Source: Candidatus Competibacteraceae bacterium
GTDB taxonomy: Bacteria > Pseudomonadota > Gammaproteobacteria > Competibacterales > Competibacteraceae
Assembly (NCBI GenBank): GCA_020445045.1
Contig: JAGRHI010000170.1
Coordinates: 364 to 14,004 of the forward strand
Reading direction: 5' to 3'
DNA: 13,641 nt
This document shows positions 1 to 6,418 of the stretch, one piece after another. The position numbers and the translations under genes are program-made. How positions within the stretch are numbered: position 1 is the first letter of the stretch; each line of letters begins with the position of its first letter. The notes beneath the pieces were generated by a model, which saw nothing but the letters and a program-made list of their open reading frames with translations, did not search any database and was not told the DNA's origin.

Positions 1-647
1 CGCTGGCCTATCTGGTCGAGGCGGCTGACGACATCTGCTACCGGATCATCGATGTGGAGGATGCCTTTCGGCTACAACAACTGGGCTTCGACGAGGTACG
101 CGACCTGCTGTTGCCGCTGACCGGCGAGCCGGACCGCGCCCAACGCAAGATGCGTCACATCACCCGGTCCAAGGAAAAAATCGAATACCTGCGCGCCAAG
201 GCCATCGGCGCCATCATCGATCAGGTCCATCAGTGCTTCATGGACAACGAGGCGGCGATTCTGGCTGGCGGTTTCGCCGCCGAACTGCTGGATGCGATCC
301 CCGCCGCCGAGGCGATGCGCGCTCTGAAGGCGTGCGGCGAGACCCAGGTATATGTCTCCAAACCGGTGGTGGAGGTGGAAGCGGCCGGCTTCGAGGTGCT
401 GGGCGGCTTGCTGGAAGCCTTCGTCACCACCGTCAACGACCTCGCCGCCCGTGGTCCGGCCGCTTCGCCCAAGAGCCGGATGCTGATCCATCTGATCCCG
501 GAATCCTTCGCCGGACCGGGGCGCAACCCCGACCCCGACCTCTACCGCCGCGTGCTGGCCATCACCGACTTCGTCTCCGGCATGACCGATTCCTACGCCG
601 TGGCGCTGTTCAAGAAGCTCACCGGAATTTCGCTGCCGACCGGCTGA
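1..647 (+). CDS. dgt: dGTP triphosphohydrolase family protein, C-terminal part (5' truncated by window)
   Basis: The reading frame is already open at base 3 and runs 214 codons to a TGA. The first visible residues, LAYLVEAADDICYRIIDVED, match the conserved helix after the HD core of bacterial dGTPase-like enzymes. These hydrolyse dNTPs, classically dGTP, to the nucleoside and triphosphate in the cytoplasm. The HD metal-binding motif and the nucleotide-binding N-terminal half lie upstream of the window, so catalytic residues cannot be checked. What remains is the mostly helical C-terminal region, ending in a segment rich in charged and aromatic residues (DFVSGMTDSYAVALFKKLTG) that is typical of the family. 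The GTG at 54 is internal and should not be taken as the start. The gene converges on pcm with 33 bases between them. Family assignment is confident; substrate preference is not visible. Confidence 0.88.
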   Translation, partial: LAYLVEAADDICYRIIDVEDAFRLQQLGFDEVRDLLLPLTGEPDRAQRKMRHITRSKEKIEYLRAKAIGAIIDQVHQCFMDNEAAILAGGFAAELLDAIPAAEAMRALKACGETQVYVSKPVVEVEAAGFEVLGGLLEAFVTTVNDLAARGPAASPKSRMLIHLIPESFAGPGRNPDPDLYRRVLAITDFVSGMTDSYAVALFKKLTGISLPTG

Positions 648-680
648 GCCCTGTCGGCGATCACCGCCTCGCTATTGACC

Positions 681-1367
681 TCAGTCTTCGTGGTCCCGCA
701 CCAGCGGCACGAAGACCACCGGCAACACGCCGCGACTGTGCGACGCCCCCGATTCGTCCTTGCAAATCACGCGCAGCTCCTGACTCCGGTACTGCGGCCC
801 CACGGGAATCACCAACCGGCCACCCGGCTTGAGCTGCCGCACCAGCGCCGACGGCACGTCGGCCGCCGCCGCCGTGACCATGATGGCGTCAAAGGGCGCC
901 TTCTCTTCCCAGCCCAGATAACCGTCGGCGATGCGGATTTCCACATTGGCGACGCCGAGTTCGCGCAAGCGCCGTTCGGCGGCTTCGGCCAGCGCGGGAA
1001 TCCGCTCCACCGAGTATACCCGCCGCGCCAAACTGGCCAGCATCGCCGTCTGATAGCCTGAACCGGTGCCGACTTCCAACACCACGGACCGGGCATCGAG
1101 CGCCAGCAACTCGGTCATCAAAGCGACGATGAAGGGTTGGGAAATCGTCTGACCGCAACCGATCGGCAGCGGACTGTCGGCGTAGGCCCATGCGAGTTGG
1201 GCCGGCGGCACGAACCGGTGTCGAGGTACCGTCGCCAGCGCGCGCAGCACCGGCTCGCTCAGTTTGGAACAACCGGTCAGATCGGCCGTTCCCCGGGTTT
1301 CCGCGATCACCCGCTCCAGCAAGCGCCGGTGCTCGCTTTCATAATCCTCGTCGAGCCTGTCGTTCAT
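681..1367 (-). CDS. pcm: Protein-L-isoaspartate O-methyltransferase
   Basis: This 228-residue cytoplasmic enzyme transfers a methyl group from S-adenosylmethionine to isoaspartyl residues in damaged proteins, starting their repair to aspartate. Visible signatures are QTISQPF (residues 73-79), the SAM loop LEVGTGSGYQTA (97-108), the acidic strand end VYSVERI (118-123) and DGYLGW (148-153). The length is slightly above the usual 205-215. The ATG is preceded by GGGAGAG five bases upstream, which supports this start. The last 29 bases of the upstream AstE-like gene overlap the pcm start in another frame, so the two are probably one transcript with coupled translation. In many proteobacteria pcm sits with surE and rpoS, but neither is seen here. 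Confidence 0.95.
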   Translation of the reverse strand: MNDRLDEDYESEHRRLLERVIAETRGTADLTGCSKLSEPVLRALATVPRHRFVPPAQLAWAYADSPLPIGCGQTISQPFIVALMTELLALDARSVVLEVGTGSGYQTAMLASLARRVYSVERIPALAEAAERRLRELGVANVEIRIADGYLGWEEKAPFDAIMVTAAAADVPSALVRQLKPGGRLVIPVGPQYRSQELRVICKDESGASHSRGVLPVVFVPLVRDHED

Positions 1368-2319
1368 GTCGCTCTCCCAGCCGACGTCGCGCCAAGCCTC
1401 GCTGGGCCATGCTGTCCGGCGTCAACACCTGGGCCACCAAACCACCCGCGCACAGCAACGGCTGCCGGCGCATGCTCGCCAACAGACCGGCCACCGGCGT
1501 CACCACCCGCGTCTGTATATCGCCGCTGACGCCGTCGTAGATATGACCCAGCGCCTCGCCCGCGCGGACCCAGCGGCCGACACTCAGATTGGAGGCAAAT
1601 ATCCCGGATTGCTCGGCCAGCACGACGCAGATCTGTTCCAAACCGAAATAATGCAGGTCTTCATCTTCATTGGAAGGCCGCAAGCCACCGACGATCCCGG
1701 TGCGATCGAGAAACGCCACCAACGCCCGAAACAAGGTCTCGCAATGCCCCGTCTGCAAGCCACCGGCCTGCCCGGCGTGAATCACGAAATTCTCGCCATG
1801 GCAGGGTCGCCAAGCGCGCATCAGATCGGAAGGAGCGGTCTCCTCGACCGGCCGTTCGATGACCGCCGGCAACCCGAACAAACAGGCGCTGGCGCGCTCG
1901 TCGTCGTTGGGCGCGTAAAGGCATACCTGCGGCATATCCTCGACCTCGGGGCTGGCCGGGCGGATGCTCACTCGATAATAAGCAGCCTGGGTCAGCTCCA
2001 CCATCGCCTCGGCCGCGACTCGCGACACCTGTGGGTAGTACCGTTGCCCGCGACCGCCGCCAGATCCTATCGGGCTTTCGACGGCGGGGACGATCACCAC
2101 CCGTTCGCGCAAGCGCAGACCACGCCGCTCACCCGTTTCGATGCCGCGCAGAAACGCCGCCAACCGCGACAACACGAACATGCCGTTCAATTCGGCTTCC
2201 CGAGGATCGGCAACCAACGCCAGCTTCGGCGCGCGCTCGCGCGGACCGATATCATGGTGAGGCAGCAAACCTTTCCGCCACAGTCGTGCGGACAAGCTGG
2301 AAACCGCATTATCACTCAA
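1339..2319 (-). CDS. Succinylglutamate desuccinylase/aspartoacylase-fold protein, catalytically degenerate
   Basis: The protein has 326 residues from a TTG start. The frame stays open upstream to 2679, inside the phasin gene, but the TTG at 2319 has GAGG seven bases before it and gives the usual family length. The order of motifs follows the M14-like AstE/aspartoacylase family: a strand ending at ELNG (43-46), VVIVPAVESP (74-83), AAYYRVSIR (112-120), GENFVIHAGQAGG (175-187) and a C-terminal beta domain (about 235-300) with SVGRWVRAGEALG. The zinc and catalytic residues are largely gone. The GxHGxE His is Arg40 (Glu43 remains), the DLH His is Arg120, the DLNR stretch is missing, and the catalytic Glu position reads His181. 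I infer a pseudoenzyme or binding protein. It overlaps pcm by 29 bases and is probably co-transcribed. Fold assignment is from motif order only; substrate unknown. Confidence 0.72.
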   Translation of the reverse strand: MSDNAVSSLSARLWRKGLLPHHDIGPRERAPKLALVADPREAELNGMFVLSRLAAFLRGIETGERRGLRLRERVVIVPAVESPIGSGGGRGQRYYPQVSRVAAEAMVELTQAAYYRVSIRPASPEVEDMPQVCLYAPNDDERASACLFGLPAVIERPVEETAPSDLMRAWRPCHGENFVIHAGQAGGLQTGHCETLFRALVAFLDRTGIVGGLRPSNEDEDLHYFGLEQICVVLAEQSGIFASNLSVGRWVRAGEALGHIYDGVSGDIQTRVVTPVAGLLASMRRQPLLCAGGLVAQVLTPDSMAQRGLARRRLGERHERQARRGL

Positions 2320-2481
2320 TGCCTTACCTCGCTTTCGCACCGTTACTCCAATCGAAAGACAGCCTTGCGACTCTATCTTGATTAAGCTTAGTTCACCTTG
2401 CCGATTTCGCGTGACGAATTCCGCCAATCCATCTCCCCGCGTGTCGGTGGCGTTTGACCGGAAAAAGCGCATTTCCGCATG

Positions 2482-2492
2482 TTGCAACGCAA
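2482..2492. promoter_or_regulatory. TTGC-N3-GCAA dyad 1, putative PhaR operator
   Basis: TTGCAACGCAA is a perfect inverted repeat with a three-base centre and covers the -35 element. Its form resembles the TGC-rich dyads (CTGC-N3-GCAG type) reported for PhaR, the repressor of phasin genes in PHA producers. Binding is inferred. Confidence 0.5.
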
Positions 2493-2510
2493 CATAAATT
2501 CCGTTATATT
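2482..2510 (+). promoter_or_regulatory. Probable sigma-70 promoter of the phasin gene
   Basis: TTGCAA (2482-2487) and TATATT (2505-2510) are separated by 17 bases and lie 42 bases before the phasin ATG. Four of six -35 bases and five of six -10 bases match consensus. Transcription would start near 2517. Both elements touch the dyads annotated separately. Confidence 0.6.
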
Positions 2511-2519
2511 GCACTGCAA
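2509..2519. promoter_or_regulatory. TTGC-N3-GCAA dyad 2, putative PhaR operator
   Basis: TTGCACTGCAA repeats the arms of dyad 1 exactly, 27 bases downstream, and the palindrome extends by one pair to ATTGCACTGCAAT. It overlaps the end of the -10 element and the expected transcription start, where a bound repressor would block initiation. Confidence 0.5.
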
Positions 2520-2551
2520 TAAACTTACTCACGCCTGACGAGGAATACGCC

Positions 2552-2905
2552 ATGGTCATCGATCTGTTCAGCAAAGCACTGGAAACCCCGCAATCCTTAC
2601 CGGAACCCCTGGTCAAAGCAAACAAACTGATGGTTGAGAACATCGAAAAGATGATGCTGTTCCAGATGAACTCGCTCAAAACTTACCTGGACATCGGCAT
2701 CAACCAGATGAGAGCCGCCGCCGAGATCAACGACGTCAAAAGCTTGCAGAGTTTCTACAAGCGCCAGACCGACATCGCGCAGACGGTCCAGCAGAAGATA
2801 CTGAACGACGCCAGGCTGATGTCCGACCTGGCCGCGCGTTTCAAAACCGAGATGGACGGTTTGACCAAGACATCGCTGGAAGATGCGCTGCTCAAGGCGG
2901 CCTGA
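2552..2905 (+). CDS. Phasin family protein (PHA granule-associated)
   Basis: This is a 117-residue, cysteine-free, mostly helical protein. The N-terminal part (about 1-45, with LPEPLVKANKLMVENIEKMM) and the following amphipathic helices match the small phasins (phasin_2/PhaP type) that coat polyhydroxyalkanoate granules and control their number and size. The spacing of hydrophobic residues in 55-110 (SFYKRQTDIAQTVQQKI and onward) suggests coiled-coil or surface-binding helices. The ATG has GAGGA eight bases upstream. The gene is monocistronic by appearance: it has its own promoter with two operator-like dyads and a strong hairpin after its stop. No PHA synthase, reductase or depolymerase gene is in the window, so the link to storage rests on family membership. 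Phasins vary much in sequence, and I cannot place it as a specific PhaP paralogue. Confidence 0.85.
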   Translation: MVIDLFSKALETPQSLPEPLVKANKLMVENIEKMMLFQMNSLKTYLDIGINQMRAAAEINDVKSLQSFYKRQTDIAQTVQQKILNDARLMSDLAARFKTEMDGLTKTSLEDALLKAA

Positions 2906-2926
2906 ATCCCGAACCGGTTCCGATCG

Positions 2927-2955
2927 GCCACCGCCGCATTCGGCGCGGCGGTGGC
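2927..2955 (+). terminator. GC-rich hairpin after the phasin gene
   Basis: GCCACCGCCGC and GCGGCGGTGGC form a perfect 11-pair stem around a seven-base loop (ATTCGGC), 21 bases after the phasin stop. No T-run follows, so it is not a textbook intrinsic terminator. It may instead protect the 3' end of the phasin mRNA or act on the start of rsmJ, whose GTG lies in the 3' arm. Confidence 0.5.
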
Positions 2956-3778
2956 GCTTCCCGCCTTGACGACCGTGGATTTCAGCGCCAGCCCCGAGCT
3001 AGCGGTTGCCGCGGAACATCCGACGAATCTGGCCGTGGCGGCCGAATTGGCGGCCGAGTTACATTTACCCCTGGCCACCATCCCGCTCACCGACGCTTTC
3101 ACGCACCTATTGGTGGTCACCCCGACGCGGCTGGAATTGCGGACGCTGGATTCTGACGCCCCAGGACCGGTGTATGTCGATTTCACCTCGGGAGCGGCGG
3201 CCCACCGGCGGCGGTTCGGCGGCGGTCGCGGTCAGCCGCTGGCCCGGGCGATCGGATTGAAGGGTGGCGCGGCGCCAACCGTGGCGGACGTCACCGCCGG
3301 GTTGGGCCGCGACGCTTTCGTGCTCGCCTGTCTGGGTTGCACCGTCTGGCTGGTCGAGCGCTCGCCGGTCATCGCCGCTCTACTGCGGGACGGTTTGCGG
3401 CGCGCCGCCCACGATGCGGAAATCGGGCACATGGTGCGCGAACGACTGCATTTTCATAGCGGTGACGGGCGGGAATGTCTGCCCCTGCTGACGGCAAACC
3501 GACGACCGGACGTGGTTTACCTGGACCCGATGTACCCGCACCGGCGAAAATCAGCATGGGTTGGGAAGGAAATGCGTCTGCTGCGACAATTGGCCGGCGA
3601 CGATGCGGACGCGCCGGCCTTGCTGGCCGTGGCGCTGGCCTGCGCCGGTCATCGGGTGGTGGTAAAACGGCCACGGCTGGCGCCGTCCCTGAGCGGCCCG
3701 CCGCCCACGGCGCGGATCATCGCGCCAAACACCCGCTTCGACCTCTACCGGGTCAAACTTGACCCACCAGCGCGCTAG
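2951..3778 (+). CDS. rsmJ: 16S rRNA (guanine1516-N2)-methyltransferase
   Basis: RsmJ methylates G1516 of 16S rRNA in the small subunit using S-adenosylmethionine. The 275-residue product carries the family marks in order: VYVDFTSGAAAHRRRFGGGRGQ begins at residue 74, the SAM-binding DVTAGLGRDAFVLA is at 113-126, VERSPVIAALLRDGL is at 135-149 and LDPMYPHRRKSA is at 191-202, followed by KEMR. The length is a little above the E. coli enzyme. The start is uncertain. The frame opens just after the phasin stop, the first candidate is the GTG at 2951, and no good ribosome-binding site precedes it. TTG at 2966 and GTG at 2975 are alternatives. The GTG sits in a strong hairpin. The gene's last 26 bases overlap the end of the convergent olsA. 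Confidence 0.92.
   Translation: MALPALTTVDFSASPELAVAAEHPTNLAVAAELAAELHLPLATIPLTDAFTHLLVVTPTRLELRTLDSDAPGPVYVDFTSGAAAHRRRFGGGRGQPLARAIGLKGGAAPTVADVTAGLGRDAFVLACLGCTVWLVERSPVIAALLRDGLRRAAHDAEIGHMVRERLHFHSGDGRECLPLLTANRRPDVVYLDPMYPHRRKSAWVGKEMRLLRQLAGDDADAPALLAVALACAGHRVVVKRPRLAPSLSGPPPTARIIAPNTRFDLYRVKLDPPAR
3750..3765. repeat. Inverted repeat across overlapping convergent gene ends
   Basis: GGGTCAA and TTGACCC (7 + 7 bases, two-base centre) lie where rsmJ and olsA overlap tail to tail and include the olsA stop codon. It could fold as a hairpin on both transcripts and serve as a bidirectional end signal, but no T-run is present on either side. Confidence 0.4.
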
Positions 3779-4547
3779 CCGACGATCGAGCGGTTCCGAC
3801 GCCGGACAATACGCCATCGATCTGCGCCCGAGCGTGTTCGGCCAACTCGTTTCGGGTCCGCCCCAACGCCGATAGCGGCTCGCGGAACCACAATTCGACC
3901 TCAATACAACGCTCACCCAGCAACCGCCACAGATGCGGCAGCAGGGACGCATCGCCGACGAAAGGCACGGCCGGATGCACGCCGTCGCGATGAGGATAAC
4001 GCAGCGCGATCGCCTGCACCGGGCAGCGCGCCAGAATGGCGGCCTGAAACAGGCGCGGAAAAAAGCGCCGCACGGTTTCGCCCCCGGTCGAGGTGCCCTC
4101 GGGAAAAACCAGCACCCGCCCACCGTTGCGCAGCCGCCAGGTTAACTGTTCGGCGGCCTCGCCGGCGCCGTTGTCGCCGCCACGGCGGATGAAGGCGGTG
4201 CCAGCCCGGCGGCTCAGCCAGCCGAACAATGGCCAGTCCGCCACCTCGCGCTTGGCTAGAAAGTGCGTCGGACACACACCGGCGATGCAGAAGATGTCCA
4301 ACCAGGAAACATGATTGGCGACGAACAACACCGCGCCACCGGCCGGGGTTCCGGTCATGGTCGCCCGCACCCCCATGATCCAGCACAGCACCCGACTCCA
4401 CAAGATCAGGGGCCGGTCGGACACCATGCCGTTTCGCCCCGGCCGCAACAGCGTCGCCACCACGATCCCGGCCAGCACATGCAGCGCCACCAACGGCACT
4501 CGTCGCAATCGGCGCCCCGTCCGAGACCATGCGCCATCGCCGCTCAC
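3753..4547 (-). CDS. olsA: PlsC-family 1-acyl-glycerol-3-phosphate / lyso-ornithine lipid O-acyltransferase
   Basis: The 264-residue protein has the lysophospholipid acyltransferase blocks: NHVSWLD with the HX4D pair (His79, Asp84), AGTAFIRRGG (115-124), VFPEGTST (147-154) and PVQAIALRY (176-184). A hydrophobic segment (about 17-34) would hold it at the inner membrane. The frame is open to 4658, but the GTG at 4547 has GGAG eight bases upstream and overlaps the olsB stop as GTGA, a typical coupled start. PlsC-like enzymes move acyl chains onto hydroxyl groups. Because the gene directly follows an OlsB-like gene, I infer the OlsA reaction: acylating the 3-hydroxyl of lyso-ornithine lipid to give ornithine lipid. 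A general PlsC role in phosphatidic acid synthesis remains possible, since sequence alone does not separate the two well. Confidence 0.82.
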   Translation of the reverse strand: MSGDGAWSRTGRRLRRVPLVALHVLAGIVVATLLRPGRNGMVSDRPLILWSRVLCWIMGVRATMTGTPAGGAVLFVANHVSWLDIFCIAGVCPTHFLAKREVADWPLFGWLSRRAGTAFIRRGGDNGAGEAAEQLTWRLRNGGRVLVFPEGTSTGGETVRRFFPRLFQAAILARCPVQAIALRYPHRDGVHPAVPFVGDASLLPHLWRLLGERCIEVELWFREPLSALGRTRNELAEHARAQIDGVLSGVGTARSSASALVGQV

Positions 4548-5314
4548 GCCGCCCGCTCCAGAAAATGGCGGGCATAACGCCGCGCCAGTTGCCGAGTAGA
4601 CAATAGAATGAATACATCGGCCACCTGGAAATCCTCGTCCAGAAACGGCTCGCCGCAAATCCGCGCACCGATGCGCAGATAGGCTTTCAATAACGGCGGC
4701 AACGGATAATCGCCGCGATCCAACATGTCACGCCGTGGCAAGGGCAGCAACGGCCGCACTCGCAACTCCTCGGGCGTCAGATAGCGCGGCGCCAGTTCGG
4801 AGAAAATCGCCTGGGCCATCGTCCCGTTTTCACCCAGCGGGATGCTGGCGCAACCAATCAGATAATCGATCCGGTTTTCCACCACGAAATTCGCGATCCC
4901 CGACCAGAGCGCGGTGATGGTGGCGCCGTTGCGGTAATCGCGATGCACGCAGGTTCGGCCGATCTCGGCGAAACGGCCCGGCAAGGCCAGCACCGCTTCG
5001 ATTTCGAACTCGCCCTGCGAGTAGAATCCGCCCACCTGGCGGGCGCTATCCTCGGTCAGAATGCGGGTGCAGCCGATCAGTCGCGTGGTCAGTGAGTCCC
5101 GCACCAGCAGATGGCGACAGCACGCGTCGAGATGATCATGGTCCAGACCGGGAATGCGGTTGTGCAGCCGCGCGCCCATTTCTCCGGCGAAGATCTCATG
5201 GCGCAAGCGCTGCGCCGCGCGTACTTCCTCCGCCGATCCGGCAAAATCGACTTGCAATGCCCCCTTGGACGGTGGCGGGCCGACGGATGCGTAAAGCTGC
5301 GGTTGAACGTTCAA
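4544..5314 (-). CDS. olsB: OlsB-like L-ornithine N-alpha-acyltransferase (GNAT-related)
   Basis: OlsB uses 3-hydroxyacyl-ACP to acylate ornithine, giving lyso-ornithine lipid, the first step to a membrane lipid without phosphorus. Family marks in the 256 residues are RLRHEIFAGEMGA (36-48), LDHDHLDACCRHLLV (57-71), EIGRTCVHRDYRNGATI (117-133), LIGCAS (152-157) and the end block LLKAYLRIGARICGEPFLDE (208-227) with DVFIL. The start is the TTG at 5314, with GGAGG five bases upstream. An earlier TTG at 5359 in the same frame has no good site. The stop overlaps the olsA GTG. A Pho-box-like repeat lies 80-97 bases upstream of the start. The same fold class is often annotated as hemolysin-like or plain GNAT acyltransferase; the adjacent acyltransferase gene argues for ornithine lipid synthesis. 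Confidence 0.82.
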   Translation of the reverse strand: MNVQPQLYASVGPPPSKGALQVDFAGSAEEVRAAQRLRHEIFAGEMGARLHNRIPGLDHDHLDACCRHLLVRDSLTTRLIGCTRILTEDSARQVGGFYSQGEFEIEAVLALPGRFAEIGRTCVHRDYRNGATITALWSGIANFVVENRIDYLIGCASIPLGENGTMAQAIFSELAPRYLTPEELRVRPLLPLPRRDMLDRGDYPLPPLLKAYLRIGARICGEPFLDEDFQVADVFILLSTRQLARRYARHFLERAA

Positions 5315-5392
5315 GACGACCTCCGGAAACAAACGGCATGAAGCAGGTTCGAGCGACAATAGGTCAGTCGAATTGCAACCGCTTTAAAGCTG

Positions 5393-5405
5393 CTTGACAG
5401 TCAAG
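5393..5405. repeat. Perfect 6-1-6 dyad upstream of olsB
   Basis: CTTGACAGTCAAG is a perfect inverted repeat of six-base arms around one base, in the 156-base gap between the transglycosylase and olsB genes. It overlaps the Pho-box-like direct repeat read on the minus strand, so it may be an operator in its own right or a by-product of that site. Confidence 0.4.
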
Positions 5406-5411
5406 TGACAA
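5394..5411 (-). promoter_or_regulatory. Pho-box-like direct repeat upstream of olsBA
   Basis: On the minus strand, TTGTCAC and CTGTCAA are separated by four bases (TTGA). This is the 7-4-7 layout with an 11-base period of a PhoB site (consensus CTGTCAT twice), with 11 of 14 repeat bases matching. It has the same orientation as olsB. A TTTAAA that might act as -10 lies only five bases downstream, shorter than the usual spacing of about ten, so function is unproven. Confidence 0.42.
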
Positions 5412-5470
5412 TCACGCACTCGGCTGTTCAAGCCGGAGGTTCGAAACATTCGGATGGGGTTGGCGGCTCT

Positions 5471-6418
5471 CTACCGCCGTGGGCGGGCTGCAGCCAGCAG
5501 CGCCGCCGCTGGGGCCGAGGCGGAATCGGCCGATGATCGCTTCAGCGGGGCGGGTGGGGTCACTGGCGCCACCGGAGGATGCTTCAGTTGGCCGTAAGCG
5601 CGGGTGATTCGGTCGACGTAAGCCCGCGTTTCCGCATAAGGCGGCACGTCGCCGTAACGAACCACCGTGCCTTCGCCAGCGTTGTAGCCCGCCAGGGTCA
5701 GCCGTACGTCACCCTGGAAATAGGCCAGCAACCAGCGTAGGTAGGCCATGCCACCACGCAGATTCTGCACCGGGTCGTAGGGGTCCCGCACACCGAAGCG
5801 TTCGGCGGTCCCGGGAATCAGTTGCATCAAGCCCTGGGCGTTTTTCGGCGATAGGGCCTGGCTATCGAAATTCGATTCCGCCTCGATCACCGCCAGCACC
5901 AGCGCGGGCTGCAAACCATAGTCCGGCGCCATCCGCCGCACCAACGCCTCGATCTTGGCCTGCTCCGGCGCGGGTGGTCCCGATCGGACCCAACGGGCCG
6001 GCGCTGGGCGGCGAGTCGGATCCACCGGCTCCTGACAGCGCGCGCGCGCGCGCTTGGTCGGATCGTTCGTCAAACCCAGCATCCGCTGGGCTGGCGCGTC
6101 GCCTCGCGCCGCCGCCAGTCGGAACCAAGCCGCAGCCTGGACATCGTCCCGCGCCACGCCGCGGCCGTTGGCATACATCCAGCCCAATTGATACTGAGCC
6201 GCGACATGACCGCGACGGGCGGCGGCGCAGTACAACCGCATCGCCCGCGCGAAGTCCTGGGTGACACCTTCCCCGTGTTCGTAGCGCGCCGCCCATTCCG
6301 TCTGCACGGCCGGGGTTTCCCTGATGAGCTTGATCCAATCCGGACTCCCCTCGGCCCCGCATGCACTGGCGGCGCAGAGTCCCAGCATCCAGAAACCCAG
6401 GTATCGTCGTAACTTCAT
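5471..6418 (-). CDS. Exported lytic transglycosylase with Sel1-like repeats
   Basis: This 315-residue periplasmic enzyme should cleave the MurNAc-GlcNAc bond of peptidoglycan, leaving 1,6-anhydro ends. An N-terminal signal peptide (basic KLRR, then a hydrophobic stretch to ASAC at 17-20) is followed by about two Sel1/TPR-like repeats (about 37-110, with AAQYQLGWMYANGRG). After a proline/arginine-rich linker comes an SLT domain (about 155-275) with IEAESNFD, whose Glu181 is the probable catalytic acid, then NAQGLMQLIPGTA (193-205) and LAGYNAGEG (242-250). The low-complexity tail is rich in Pro and Ala. The ATG at 6418 has GGGAAGA upstream; an ATG at 6457 in frame lacks a site. A lipoprotein is possible, but ASAC is a poor lipobox. 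Sel1 repeats suggest a protein-binding role. Its exact Mlt/Slt subfamily is not assigned. Confidence 0.87.
   Translation of the reverse strand: MKLRRYLGFWMLGLCAASACGAEGSPDWIKLIRETPAVQTEWAARYEHGEGVTQDFARAMRLYCAAARRGHVAAQYQLGWMYANGRGVARDDVQAAAWFRLAAARGDAPAQRMLGLTNDPTKRARARCQEPVDPTRRPAPARWVRSGPPAPEQAKIEALVRRMAPDYGLQPALVLAVIEAESNFDSQALSPKNAQGLMQLIPGTAERFGVRDPYDPVQNLRGGMAYLRWLLAYFQGDVRLTLAGYNAGEGTVVRYGDVPPYAETRAYVDRITRAYGQLKHPPVAPVTPPAPLKRSSADSASAPAAALLAAARPRR
6038..6053. repeat. (GC)8 dinucleotide tract
   Basis: Sixteen bases of strict GC alternation inside the transglycosylase gene encode the Arg-Ala-Arg-Ala-Arg stretch near residues 122-128, in the linker before the SLT domain. Such tracts can slip during replication or adopt Z-DNA. 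A one-unit slip would shift the frame before the catalytic domain. Confidence 0.6.

Noticed and set aside
1366..2385. 339-codon plus-strand frame
   Set aside because: It is antisense to the AstE-like gene, with low-complexity Gln/Arg/His-rich translation and no recognisable motif.
2320..2679. N-terminal extension of the AstE-like gene into the phasin gene
   Set aside because: It would overlap the phasin coding region and promoter. The TTG at 2319 has a good ribosome-binding site and gives the family length.
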